Below, piece after piece: positions 8,583 through 17,270 of a stretch of 64,000 nucleotides of DNA. The stretch is from NCBI GenBank assembly GCA_963834825.1, contig CAWICZ010000014.1, positions 1,054,001 through 1,118,000 of the forward strand, given 5' to 3'. Made by a program: the position numbers and the translations under genes. Position 1 is the first letter of the stretch. Every line of letters starts with the position of its first letter. Source of the DNA: JACDAN01 sp963834825. Lineage in GTDB: Bacteria > Actinomycetota > Thermoleophilia > Gaiellales > Gaiellaceae. The notes beneath the pieces are model-generated. The model had not been told where the DNA came from and ran no database searches. It saw only the letters and a list, made by a program, of their open reading frames with translations.

Positions 8583-10986
8583 CTAGCGCGAGTTGCGCGT
8601 ACGCGGTCTGTGCCGATCGAACGACATGACCTGTTGGAACGTCGGCCGGTTCGCGAACCGCATGGTCGTCGGCAGCGTCCCGCCCGTGAACACGATCCGC
8701 TCCCGCGTCGCATCGGCCCGCCAGCGCGACGGGTCGGCGCCCTGAGCCGTCTCGAGCTCGGCGCCGGCCTCGTCGAGCGCTGTCCAGAGAGCGGTTCGGC
8801 AAGCCGTGACGTTGCCTAGACCGCAATAGCGCGCGTGGAACGGCTTGCGCACCTTGCGGCGCAGGAGCAGCCGGAGATCCTTGTGGACGTACGAGTACCA
8901 GCCGGTGTCATAGGCGGACCCCTGGCTGTCCGGGCCGTCGTCGCGCGGCTCGAGCTCGGCAAGGCGCGGGAGGAGGGGCCCGAGGATCGGCCGCAGGACG
9001 GCGTCGGCGAGCTTCGGCCACGCCGTGTCGAGGATCGCCGCGCCCGGGTCGTCGATCTTCCCGTCGAGGTTGCGATCGAGCCGGCTGCCGCCGCTCTGCC
9101 ACCAGGAGTCGAGGATGTCGGCCATGCGCTGAGCGCGGATCGTCGGGGACGGTCCGGTGGCGAGCACTGCGGCGATCGTCGGCCACACGCGTGAGGCGCG
9201 GAGGTCCTTCGTCGCCGCGACGTTCATCGCAGCAACGACGCTGGCCGGAGTGTGCTTGCGCCGCGCGTCCAGCCCGGCCCGGAGGAGGTCGACGCGCTGC
9301 ACGGAGCCCCAGTTCCACGTCTCGTCGGCGGCTGGGTAGCTCGGCCCCGGCCGGTTGTTCCAGGCGGCGATGTAGCCCCACTTGGGGTTGATCGATTGGA
9401 CGTGCGCGGCGAGCGGCGCGAACCCGCGCCACTCGCCGGGGCCGGAGCCGTCCGTCGGCAGCCCGGGATCGGCTCCCGTCGCCCGGAGCGGCAAGCGCCC
9501 GGACGAGAAGAACGCGATGTCGCGGTCGTCGGCGTAGACCCAGTTGAACGCGAGCTCGACCTGGTTCATCGTCCGGACGAAGTCCCGCGCGGAACGGACG
9601 ACGTTCCGGTTCAGATCATGGAGGGCGAGGCTCGCGAGGATCTCGCGCCCCCGGCTCGATCGCTTCGCCGAGATCGCGACCCGCCGGCCGCCGACCGTGG
9701 CGTAGCCGAGGACCGGCCCGTGGACGGTCGTTCGGAACCCGACGCGGTTGAGCCCGAGCGCGCCGGCCTCGACGGTCTCCATCGCGCGGCACGTGCCCTG
9801 GAACTGGTAGTGGGTGTCGTCGCCGCACAACGTCTCGACGTAGTGGTCGGTCACATCCGAGTGTGCGGACTGGGCGCTCCAGGCGAAGTCCTTCCCGCGC
9901 CCGATGAGGACGCCGTACGTCCCGGGGTACGCGACGCCGCGCACGTCCACTCCACCGCCGTGCAGGTCGAGCTCCGTGAAGAACGCCGGGTACGAAAACC
10001 CGACCTGTGGCCCGGCGACGAACAGCGGATGCTTGGTGCTCGAGCGACGCGCAGACACAAGCAGGGCGCTGCTCATGCTCCGGCGGGCCGACGCCGAGCC
10101 GATGCCGAGCCCGGACGCCGCAAAGCTCCCGTCGTCGAGGACGATCCCGCTGCGCGACTCGGTGGCGATCGATCCGGGGCGGTACCGCTGAGCGGACGCG
10201 CTCGACTCCGGATCGAGGCGCAGGCGCAGATCGTCGAAGATGTCTCGGCCGCGCCCTGCGCCCAGCCGGGTCTGAAGCGCTGCGAGGAACTGCGATCGCC
10301 GCGCTTCGTCACCTCCGCCTCGGCCGAACTGCGAGGCGAAGAGCGCTGCCGCCGCGTACGTGTCGTTCCGTGTCCAGGGATTGCCCCCGATCGACCGGGA
10401 CTGGAAGTTCGCGTTGATACCCGCGGCGTAGGCGTCGATCGCCGCCAGGACGTCACGCCCCTTCTTCCCTGCCGCCTCGAGCAGTCTGGTTTGCGCAGAC
10501 AGGAACGCCTCGGTTGCGGGTGACGATGTGAACTGCTGGCCGAGTACCGCCAGCGGGTCGATCCCGGGGACGTCGAGTGCCGCCAGGCGGCCTGGTCCCG
10601 CGAATCAGCTGAAGCAGGAGCGTGCGGTCCTCGGCCGTCGCCCAGCCGGCGCCGAACGCAACGTCCGCGTTGGTGCGCCCCTCGACATGGGGCACGCCCC
10701 AGGCGTCTCGCGTGATCGTCACCCCGGACCGCGGGCGTACCACGCGGACAGAGCGCGTGCCTCGAAGCCGAAACCAGGCCGGTTTGAAGTACCGCGGGAG
10801 GTGCGAGGCGCTCACGCTTCCGACGCGCGGCGTCAGCGCGTCGAACAGCTTGAGCTGATCGCTCGAGTTCGCGGTCAGCTCGAGGCTGCCGGACTGCCCC
10901 GGAGCGAGGACGTTGAAGGCGACCGCGGCGTAATCCTCATTCGGGACCGCGGGCGTAGCGACGCCTCCCGCGACGAAGGCGAGCAA
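8583..10986 (-). CDS. Penicillin amidase (acylase)-family protein, interrupted by a +1 frameshift
   Basis: About 800 residues in two frames. The first part (10986 to about 10600) has a hydrophobic leader, the GVPHVEGRTNADVAFGAGWATAEDR motif of the A-chain, and stops after LLLQLIRG. Removing one base of the CCC at 10597-10599 restores a continuous reading (GPGRLAALDVPGIDPL). The rest contains GIGSASARR, whose Gly-Ser marks the autocatalytic cleavage and N-terminal nucleophile Ser, then DVTDHYVE, the SINPKWGYIAAWNNRP motif and FRFANRPTFQ-like end. Family members cleave amide bonds of beta-lactams or acyl-homoserine lactones. The TTG start at 10986 cuts into the leader; no better start was found. 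Pseudogene or sequencing error. Confidence 0.75.
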
Positions 10987-11045
10987 CGCAAGCAGGGCGA
11001 GTGGAACGAGCCTACGAACGGCTCGACCCTACAGTTCGGGTCGGA

Positions 11046-11696
11046 ATGGAAGCTCTGCTTGCGTTCGCGGCGGCACTGCTCTCCCTTCGTCTCTCGGGAC
11101 TGCTCGCGGGGCGCTGGCGGGCCCGCCGCGCGCCGGAGCTGGCCATGTGGGCCGCATCGCTGCTCGCGTACTCGATCGCCTCAGCCGCACTCGCCTGGGG
11201 CACCGCGGGCGGCTGGAACGAGGCCGCGTTCCGCGTCTACTACCTGTTCGGCGGCCTGCTGACGGCGCCGTTGCTAGGAGCCGGCTCACTCCTGCTTCAA
11301 GGCCGCCGTTGGGTGATCCCGGTGATGCTGGTCTACGTCGGTCTCGCCGTTGGCGTCGTCATCGCCGAGCCGCTGTCCGCTCCGGTCTCCGGCGACTCGA
11401 TCCCGGAAGCGCAGGAGCACTTCGACTACGTCCCGGCCCGGGTCCTGGCGCTCGTCGGGAACATCAGCGGCACGCTCGCCGTGCTGGTCGTGGCAATCCT
11501 CACGATCCGCCGTCGACCGCTCGCGATGGGCCTGATTCTGGCCGGACTGGCCGTTGCCGCCGTCGGCAGCGCGCTCGCGGGCCTCGGAGCCGCTCAGACA
11601 GCGGTGTTCTTTGCAGTTGCGGCACTTCTTTTTTACACAGGCTTTACGGTTTCCAGCGGAAAACCGCGGCCTCCGTTGCCAGTGCAGGCACGGTGA
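11046..11696 (+). CDS. Conserved membrane protein of unknown function
   Basis: 216 residues with about seven hydrophobic segments (for example MEALLAFAAALLSLRLSGLLAG, LAMWAASLLAYSIASAAL, VIPVMLVYVGLAVGVV, AVFFAVAALLFYTGF). I do not recognise a named family. An upstream GTG at 11001 would add 15 polar residues; ATG at 11046 with a GGTCGGA ribosome site is preferred. The gene is divergent from the penicillin amidase, with only about 60 bp between starts. Confidence 0.65.
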   Translation: MEALLAFAAALLSLRLSGLLAGRWRARRAPELAMWAASLLAYSIASAALAWGTAGGWNEAAFRVYYLFGGLLTAPLLGAGSLLLQGRRWVIPVMLVYVGLAVGVVIAEPLSAPVSGDSIPEAQEHFDYVPARVLALVGNISGTLAVLVVAILTIRRRPLAMGLILAGLAVAAVGSALAGLGAAQTAVFFAVAALLFYTGFTVSSGKPRPPLPVQAR

Positions 11697-11750
11697 TCTG
11701 CTAAACAATTCGCCGCGCCGGCCGATAGGTCCGGCGTAACACGAAAACCA

Positions 11751-11813
11751 GGGAGTCGAGGCGTCCCGACCGACATGGGACTGCGGCACTACTCGCGCCT
11801 CGTACCGGCTCCC
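11751..11813 (+). ncRNA. Structured 5' leader upstream of the transglycosylase gene
   Basis: Nested pairing on the sense strand: GGGAG (11751-11755) with CTCCC (11809-11813), GAGGCG (11758-11763) with CGCCTC (11796-11801), and inside it TCCC (11764-11767) with GGGA (11777-11780). The outer stem ends about 7 bases before the AAAGGAA ribosome site. A separate hairpin, CGCCGG/CCGGCG at 11716-11736, precedes it. Resuscitation-factor and transglycosylase genes of actinobacteria are often controlled by c-di-AMP (ydaO) riboswitches, but I do not see the ydaO conserved bases, so the class is unknown. Confidence 0.4.
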
Positions 11814-11833
11814 GTCACGAAAGGAATCACCGC

Positions 11834-12409
11834 TTGCGCAGACATCTGCTTCGTTCGTTCGTTCTTACCGCCGCCCTCCTCGGCTTCGTCGCCGCCGGCG
11901 CCCCCAGCACGGACGTTCCGGGCGTCCGGACCCCGGACATTCCCGAGCAGGCGAAAGCGATGCCCGACGGCGTGAAGGTCGTGCGCAAGATCAAGGGGTA
12001 TCAGCGCGCGACCTGGAACTGGCAGCGACTAATGGGTGTGCAGCGCACGCCGAACCGCAAGCGGTACCTGAGAACACGAGACATCGGGTACCGAGTCCAC
12101 GTCATGAAGCAGTGGCGGAGGCGGGCGATTAGGGCCAAGCGGCGCGCGCACAATCCTCCCCACAAGGGCGAGTGGCGGTGTCTGCAGCGCCACGAGGGTT
12201 CGTGGACGGACTCGAACGACCCCTACTGGGGCGGCCTTCAGATGGATCGGTCCTTCATGCTGGCCCACGCCCCGGCACAGCTCCTCCGGCGAGGCTGGGC
12301 AAACAGATGGTCGCCGATTGAGCAGATGTGGGTCGCCGAGCGCGCTCATCGCTCCGGGCGTGGCTTCCATCCCTGGCCGCATACCGCGCGGGTCTGCGGG
12401 TTGATCTAG
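11834..12409 (+). CDS. Secreted transglycosylase-like (Rpf-fold) protein
   Basis: 191 residues from TTG at 11834, chosen because AAAGGAA sits 8 bases upstream and a signal peptide follows (RRHLLRSFVLTAALLGFVAAGAPS). A basic linker of about 80 residues leads to a C-terminal domain with the transglycosylase/Rpf pattern: WRCLQRHEGSW with the likely catalytic Glu, DPYWGGLQMDRSFM, SPIEQMWVAERAH, and WPHTARVCGL with the second Cys. Such proteins cleave peptidoglycan glycan strands outside the cell and act in growth resumption or wall remodelling. A folded leader precedes it. Confidence 0.78.
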   Translation: MRRHLLRSFVLTAALLGFVAAGAPSTDVPGVRTPDIPEQAKAMPDGVKVVRKIKGYQRATWNWQRLMGVQRTPNRKRYLRTRDIGYRVHVMKQWRRRAIRAKRRAHNPPHKGEWRCLQRHEGSWTDSNDPYWGGLQMDRSFMLAHAPAQLLRRGWANRWSPIEQMWVAERAHRSGRGFHPWPHTARVCGLI

Positions 12410-12412
12410 CGG

Positions 12413-12829
12413 CTACTCGCCGATCGCCTTGAGCACGACGCGCTTGCGGCGTCGGCCGTCGAACTCCGCGTAGAAGACCTGCTCCCACGGCCCCAGATCC
12501 AGACTGCCGTCGGTGATTGGCAAGACGACCTGGTGGCTCATTAGGTGCCTCTTCAGGTGCGCGTCCGCGTTGTCCTCGCCGTTGTTGTGCCGGTACTGGT
12601 CGGTGGGCTCGTGCGGCGCCAGCCGTTCCAGCCAGTCGTCGAAGTCCTCGATCAGCCCAGACTCCGCATCGTTGACGTAGACCGCTGCCGTGATGTGCAT
12701 CGGGTTGACGAGGCACAAGCCGTGCTCGATGCCCGAGCGGCGGACGAAGTCCTCGACGTCGCCGGTGATGTTCACGTAGTCGCGCCGGTTGGGCGTCTCG
12801 AACCAGAGGTAATCCGTCGCGTGCTTCAT
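12413..12829 (-). CDS. YjbQ family (UPF0047) protein
   Basis: 138 residues, normal length. Matches the YjbQ fold: the HITAAVYVNDAE segment, GLCLVNPMHITAAV, HNNGEDNADAHLKRHLMSHQVVLPI with the conserved Asn/Asp/His cluster, and GSLDLGPWEQVFYAEFDGRRRKRVVL at the end. Homologues have weak thiamine-phosphate synthase activity in vitro and are annotated as secondary thiamine-phosphate synthase; the physiological role is unclear. It stands convergent to the transglycosylase (3 bp between stops). Confidence 0.9.
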   Translation of the reverse strand: MKHATDYLWFETPNRRDYVNITGDVEDFVRRSGIEHGLCLVNPMHITAAVYVNDAESGLIEDFDDWLERLAPHEPTDQYRHNNGEDNADAHLKRHLMSHQVVLPITDGSLDLGPWEQVFYAEFDGRRRKRVVLKAIGE

Positions 12830-12853
12830 CGCTGCAGCGTAAGGTTCCGCGCA

Positions 12854-12991
12854 ATGGGACGTGGCGACCGCCGCAGGGTGCGCTGGGCACGAGATCGCCA
12901 GCGAAAGAAGAAGGCCCGTGAGAAGGCGCAGGCGGCTGCAGCCGAGAAGCCGGCGACGCCACGCCGTCGGCGGTCCGCCAGTTCTAGCTGA
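12854..12991 (+). CDS. Small basic protein of unknown function
   Basis: 45 residues, starting MGRGDRRRVRWARDRQRKKK, then an Ala/Glu/Lys helix and an Arg/Ser tail. Extremely basic, so nucleic-acid or ribosome association is plausible but unproven. It is divergent from yjbQ (starts 24 bp apart), and its last 8 bases overlap the 3' end of gatB on the other strand. I believe it is real because the composition is not that of a shadow frame and it sits exactly in the gap between two genes. Confidence 0.5.
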   Translation: MGRGDRRRVRWARDRQRKKKAREKAQAAAAEKPATPRRRRSASSS

Positions 12992-14381
12992 GCTTCTGCC
13001 GCAGCAGCTCGTTCACGACCCGCGGGTCGGCCTTGCCCCGGGTTTCCTTCATAACCTGGCCGACGAAGAAGCCGAGTAGGCCTTCTTTCCCCCCGCGATA
13101 GGCCTCGACCTGGCCGGGGTTCGCGGCCAGGATCTTCTCGACGATCGGCTCGAGCTCACCCGTGTCGGCAACGAGCCCGTCGCCGAGATACGGCTCCGCG
13201 GAGAAGCCGGGATCGCCGCTCGAAGCGAGGGCCTCGATGAACTTGTCCCTGGGAATCCGCGAGCGCGCCTCGATCAGCTTGCCGAGCTCCTCGGGGTCGA
13301 CCGAGTCCGGGTCGATGCCCGCCGCCGCGAACTGGTTCATCAGCACGTTGGCGACGCCGCGACGGTCTCCGGCGACCCGCTCGTAGAGTCGGTCGCGCCC
13401 GCTCGTGACGAGATCCGTGGCCAGGTCGTGATCGAGCTCCGCAGCGAGCCGGCGGATGCGCGTCGCCGGTGACTCCGGCAACTCCGCGCGGAGACGGTCG
13501 ACCAGCTCGCGTGCCGGCTCGATCGGCACGAGATCGGGCTCCGGGAAGTAGCGGTAGTCCTGCGCCTCCTCCTTCGAGCGCAGCGGCGGCGCGCTTTCCG
13601 CGCCGGGGTCGAAGTGGAGCGTCTCCTGCTCGACTTCGCCGCCGGCTTCGTAGACGGCGATCTGGCGCTCGACCTCCCGCTGGATCGACTTGGCCGCGAA
13701 CGCAAACGAGTTCAGGTTCTTCATCTCCGTGCGCGTGCGCAGCTCGTCCGAGCTCTCCGGACGCACGGAGACGTTGACGTCGACGCGCAGCGAGCCCTTT
13801 TCCATCTCCGCGTCGGAGATCCCGAGCTCGACGATCGTCTGCCGCAGGAGCTGGAGGAAGCGGCGAGCCTGATCGGCCGAGCGCAGGTCGGGCTGGGTGA
13901 CGATCTCGACGAGTGGCGCGCCGGCGCGGTTGAAGTCGACGAGTGTCGCCGTCGCGCCGCCGATGCGCCCCTCGGCGCCGCCGACGTGGACGTTCTTCGC
14001 TGCGTCCTCTTCGAGGTGCGCGCGCACGATGCCGATCTGGGCGTCGCCGTCAGGGCCAGGAAGGACAAGACGTCCAGCGACGCACAATGGCTCGTCGTAC
14101 TGGGAGATCTGGTAGCCCTTCGGATTGTCCGGGTAGAAGTAGTTCTTGCGGTGGAAGACCGCACGCTCGGCGATTTCGCAGTCCAGGGCGAGCCCGAGCT
14201 TGATCGTCCACTCGATCGCCTTCCCGTTCGGCACCGGCAGCGAGCCCGGGTGCGCGAGGCAGACCGGGCACGTGCGGGAGTTCTCGGGCTCGAAGTAGGC
14301 GACCTCGCAGCGGCAGAACATCTTCGTCCGCGTCTTCAAGTGGATGTGGATCTCGAGACCGATAACGGGTTGCCAGTTCAC
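12984..14381 (-). CDS. gatB: Aspartyl/glutamyl-tRNA(Asn/Gln) amidotransferase subunit B
   Basis: 465 residues. GatB binds the mischarged Glu-tRNA-Gln or Asp-tRNA-Asn and carries the kinase activity of the GatCAB complex. Visible: WQPVIGLEIHIHLKTRTKMFCRC with zinc-type cysteines and the second pair CPVCLAHPGSLPVPN, YFYPDNPKGYQISQYDEPLC, LVDFNRAGAPLVEIVT, MEKGSLRVDVNVSV, KNLNSF, and the C-terminal YqeY-like domain ending in GKADPRVVNELLRQKL. The GTG at 14381 overlaps the TGA of gatA (GTGA). Order is gatC-gatA-gatB, all coupled. Confidence 0.96.
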   Translation of the reverse strand: MNWQPVIGLEIHIHLKTRTKMFCRCEVAYFEPENSRTCPVCLAHPGSLPVPNGKAIEWTIKLGLALDCEIAERAVFHRKNYFYPDNPKGYQISQYDEPLCVAGRLVLPGPDGDAQIGIVRAHLEEDAAKNVHVGGAEGRIGGATATLVDFNRAGAPLVEIVTQPDLRSADQARRFLQLLRQTIVELGISDAEMEKGSLRVDVNVSVRPESSDELRTRTEMKNLNSFAFAAKSIQREVERQIAVYEAGGEVEQETLHFDPGAESAPPLRSKEEAQDYRYFPEPDLVPIEPARELVDRLRAELPESPATRIRRLAAELDHDLATDLVTSGRDRLYERVAGDRRGVANVLMNQFAAAGIDPDSVDPEELGKLIEARSRIPRDKFIEALASSGDPGFSAEPYLGDGLVADTGELEPIVEKILAANPGQVEAYRGGKEGLLGFFVGQVMKETRGKADPRVVNELLRQKLS

Positions 14382-15790
14382 GCCAGTCTCCCGGGGACGA
14401 GGTCGAAGCCGATCGCCCGCTCGAGCGCGTGCCCGACGTGGAAGAGCGTGTTCTCGGAGAACTGCGGCCCGATGAGCTGGAATCCGACCGGGAGGCCGTC
14501 GGACAGGCCGCACGGGATCGAGAGCCCTGGCAGGCCGGCCATGTTCGACGGGATCGTCAGGACGTCGGAGAGGTACATGGCCAGCGGGTTCGCTGTCTTC
14601 TCGCCGAGCTTGAACGCGACGGTGGGCGACGTCGGTGAGACGAGGACGTCGAAGTTCTCGAAGGCCGCGGCGTGCTCATGCGCGATCACTGTTCGCACCT
14701 TTTGCGCCTGCCCGTAGTAGGCCTCGTAGTAGCCGGACGAGAGCGCGTAGGTGCCGAGCATGATCCGCCGCTTCGGCTCGTCCCCGAAGCCGGCGTCGCG
14801 GGTCTTCTCGTACATCACGCGCACGCCGTCGTCGCCCGAGACGCGAAGCCCGTAGCGGACGCCGTCGTAGCGGGCGAGGTTCGACGAGGCCTCGGATGGC
14901 GCGACGAGGTAGTAGCAGGCGAGCCCATAGTCGACCGAGCGCGGGAGACTCGTCTCCCCCACCTCGGCCCCGAGCTCGCGGCAGAGCTCGATCGTGCGGT
15001 CGACCTGCTTCTTGACGCCCGGCTCGATGCCCTCGGCCTCGTTCAGCTCGCGCGGGACGCCGACGCGCAGGCCCTTCAGGTCCTCGCGCTCGGGAATTTC
15101 CACGGGCTGCGGCAGCTCGACCGTGGTCGTGTCGCACGGGTCCCGCCCCGCCACGATCCGGTAGAGGAGCGCACAGTCGCGGACGGTCTTCGTCATCGGG
15201 CCGATCTGATCGAGGCTCGACGCGAACGCGACGATTCCGTACCGGGAGACGGTGCCGTAGGTGGGGCGCAGCCCGACGATTCCGCAGAGCGAGGCCGGCT
15301 GCTTGACGGAACCGCCGGTGTCGGAACCGAGCGCCCACGGTGCGAGCCCTCCCGCGACGGCGGCCGCCGAGCCGCCGGAAGATCCACCCGGTACGCGCTC
15401 GGGATCCCAGGGATTGCGGGTCGGGCCGTACGCCGAGTTCTCTGTCGACGAGCCCATCGCAAACTCATCCATGTTCGTCTTGCCGAGCAGCGTGAGCCCG
15501 GCCTCGCGACAGCGCGTTGCGACGGTGGCGTCGTACACCGGGACATAGCCGGCGAGGATCTTCGAGCCGGCCGTCGTCTCGACACCGCGGGTCGAGATCA
15601 GATCCTTGAAGGCGATCGGCACCCCCGTGCCCTCGACGTCGGCGACCGTCCTCAGGTACGCATGCAGCTCGTCGTCGCGCTCGCCGATCGCGTCGAGGTA
15701 CGCGCCGTGGAGCTCCCCCGCGGAGACTTCGCTGCCCTCGAGCAGCCCCATTGCCTCCTCGGCGGTCAGCCTGAGCGTGTCGAGCGTCAT
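14378..15790 (-). CDS. gatA: Aspartyl/glutamyl-tRNA amidotransferase subunit A
   Basis: 470 residues, amidase-signature enzyme that releases ammonia from glutamine for GatB. The Lys-cisSer-Ser triad is in place: IAFKDLI (Lys), GSSGGSAAAV (cis-Ser and neighbouring Ser), GSDTGGSVKQPA (nucleophile Ser). KTNMDEFAMGSSTENSAYGPTRNPW is the GatA-specific stretch. ATG at 15790 overlaps the TGA of gatC (ATGA). Confidence 0.97.
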   Translation of the reverse strand: MTLDTLRLTAEEAMGLLEGSEVSAGELHGAYLDAIGERDDELHAYLRTVADVEGTGVPIAFKDLISTRGVETTAGSKILAGYVPVYDATVATRCREAGLTLLGKTNMDEFAMGSSTENSAYGPTRNPWDPERVPGGSSGGSAAAVAGGLAPWALGSDTGGSVKQPASLCGIVGLRPTYGTVSRYGIVAFASSLDQIGPMTKTVRDCALLYRIVAGRDPCDTTTVELPQPVEIPEREDLKGLRVGVPRELNEAEGIEPGVKKQVDRTIELCRELGAEVGETSLPRSVDYGLACYYLVAPSEASSNLARYDGVRYGLRVSGDDGVRVMYEKTRDAGFGDEPKRRIMLGTYALSSGYYEAYYGQAQKVRTVIAHEHAAAFENFDVLVSPTSPTVAFKLGEKTANPLAMYLSDVLTIPSNMAGLPGLSIPCGLSDGLPVGFQLIGPQFSENTLFHVGHALERAIGFDLVPGRLA

Positions 15791-16068
15791 GCGGGCGGCA
15801 CCTTGAAGAAGCCCGCTTCACGCTCGGGAGCGTTCGCGAGCGCCTCGTCGACCGACAGCGACGGACGCGGCTCGTCCGCGGCCCAGACGTTGACGAGGTC
15901 GAGTGGGTGGGCAGTCGGCTCGACGTCGGCCAGATCGAGCTCCGAGACCTTGGCGACGGCCTCGAGGATCGCGCTCAGCTGTTCGGTGAAGCGCTCGATC
16001 TCCTCATCGCTCAGCTCGAGCCGGGCGAGCTTCGCGACGTGCAGAACCTCTTCTCTCGTGATCGCCAT
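15787..16068 (-). CDS. gatC: Aspartyl/glutamyl-tRNA amidotransferase subunit C
   Basis: 93 residues, full length. Typical GatC: ITREEVLHVAKLARLELSDEEIERFTEQLSAILEAV, then LDLADVEPTAHPLDL and the C-terminal LANAPEREAGFFKVPPA. It wraps around GatA and stabilises GatAB. First gene of the gatCAB operon. The presence of GatCAB implies indirect charging of tRNA-Gln and/or tRNA-Asn. Confidence 0.95.
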   Translation of the reverse strand: MAITREEVLHVAKLARLELSDEEIERFTEQLSAILEAVAKVSELDLADVEPTAHPLDLVNVWAADEPRPSLSVDEALANAPEREAGFFKVPPA

Positions 16069-16092
16069 TCAGAACTGATCCTTCCAAAACAA

Positions 16093-16116
16093 GAAGCGGG
16101 CCTCTCGGCCCGCTTC
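16093..16116 (-). terminator. Intrinsic terminator of the cold-shock gene
   Basis: GAAGCGGGCC (16093-16102) and GGCCCGCTTC (16107-16116) form a perfect 10-bp stem with a 4-nt loop. Read leftward, it is followed by TTGTTTT. It lies 24 bp after the cold-shock stop and before the gatC start. Confidence 0.85.
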
Positions 16117-16139
16117 TCTTCAATCGAAACTATCCGGGC

Positions 16140-16340
16140 CTAGACTGGCTGGACGTTCGCGGCCTGCAGGCCCTTGTCGCCCTGCACGACCTCGAACGAC
16201 ACGCGCTGACCCTCGGTCAGCGAGCGATAGCCCTCTGACTGGATCGCGGTGTGATGGACGAAGACGTCGTCGCCGTCCTCACGCTCGATGAATCCATAGC
16301 CCTTCTCGTTCGAGAACCACTTCACGGTGCCCTCAGGCAA
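16140..16340 (-). CDS. Cold-shock protein (CspA family)
   Basis: 66 residues. Single OB-fold RNA/DNA chaperone: GTVKWFSNEKGYGFIERE contains RNP1 (KGYGFI), and DDVFVHHTAI contains RNP2 (VFVHH). It ends QAANVQPV. Start is TTG at 16340, fixed by AAGGAGG five bases upstream; the longer frame adds non-homologous sequence. It has its own terminator and a 5' untranslated stretch of at least 70 bases before folD. Confidence 0.95.
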   Translation of the reverse strand: MPEGTVKWFSNEKGYGFIEREDGDDVFVHHTAIQSEGYRSLTEGQRVSFEVVQGDKGLQAANVQPV

Positions 16341-16413
16341 TCGTTCCTCCTTCAAACAACGAACGACGGCCCGGGCACCGAGCCGCCGAACAACTTGCAC
16401 TAACGGCGGGACA

Positions 16414-17247
16414 TTAGCAGCGTCGGCGACGCGCGGCCTTTGAGGTGTTCCGAAGCAGTGAAGCGATCGTCATCGGCCCCACGCCGCCGGGGACCGGCGT
16501 CAGCAGCCCTGCGCGTTCGACGACGGCCGGATCGACGTCACCCCTGAGCCCGTCGGGCGTGCGATTCATGCCGACGTCGATGACCGTCGCTCCCTCCTTG
16601 ACCATGTCCGCAGAGATCAGGTTCGCCTGCCCGACGGCGACGACGAGAACGTCGGCCTCACGCGTCACCGCGGCGAGGTCGGTAGTACGCGAATGGCAGA
16701 TCGTCACCGTGGCGTGACGGGCGAGCAGGAGCAGTGCGACCGGCTTGCCGACGATCGTGCTTCGTCCGACCACGACCGCCCGGGCGCCCTGCAGCGGGAC
16801 GTCGTACTCCTGGAGCAGGCTCATGATCCCGGTCGGCGTCGCCGCGACGAGGCCGTCTTGCCCGAGAAAGAGGCGGCCGGCGTTGATCGGGTGGAAGCCG
16901 TCGACATCCTTGGCCGGGTCGACCGCCTCGATCACGCGCTGCTCGTTCACGTGGGCGGGAAGCGGGAGCTGGACGAGGATCCCGTCGACCCCGTCGTCCC
17001 CGTTGAGCTGAGCGACGAGCTCGAGCAGCTCCTGCTCGGTCGTCGTCTCGGCGAGCCGGTAGTCGCGCGCGAGGATTCCGACTTCCTTCGCCGCGTCCTG
17101 CTTGCGCTCGATGTAGATCTCCGACGCGGGGTCGTCCCCGACGAGGATCGTCGTCAGGCCGACCTCGCCCAGCTCCTTGACCTCCTCCGCGACCTCGGCG
17201 CGGACGCGCTCCGCCAGGCCCTTTCCGTCCATGAGGATCGCCGGCAT
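16414..17247 (-). CDS. folD: Bifunctional methylenetetrahydrofolate dehydrogenase/cyclohydrolase
   Basis: 277 residues. FolD interconverts 5,10-methylene-THF and 10-formyl-THF. Signatures: GDDPASEIYIERKQDAAKEVGI with the catalytic Lys, GILVQLPLPAHV, DPAKDVDGFHPINAGRL, PTGIMSLLQEY, GRSTIVGKPVALLLL (NADP-binding), VIDVGMNR, and PVPGGVGPMTIASLL. ATG at 17247 is the only start giving the family N-terminus (PAILMDGKGLAE). Divergent from the HMG-CoA reductase gene with only 23 bp between the two starts, so the promoters must lie inside the coding regions or leaders are very short. Confidence 0.96.
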   Translation of the reverse strand: MPAILMDGKGLAERVRAEVAEEVKELGEVGLTTILVGDDPASEIYIERKQDAAKEVGILARDYRLAETTTEQELLELVAQLNGDDGVDGILVQLPLPAHVNEQRVIEAVDPAKDVDGFHPINAGRLFLGQDGLVAATPTGIMSLLQEYDVPLQGARAVVVGRSTIVGKPVALLLLARHATVTICHSRTTDLAAVTREADVLVVAVGQANLISADMVKEGATVIDVGMNRTPDGLRGDVDPAVVERAGLLTPVPGGVGPMTIASLLRNTSKAARRRRC

Positions 17248-17270
17248 GGAGGCGAGGTTAACCTGCGCCG

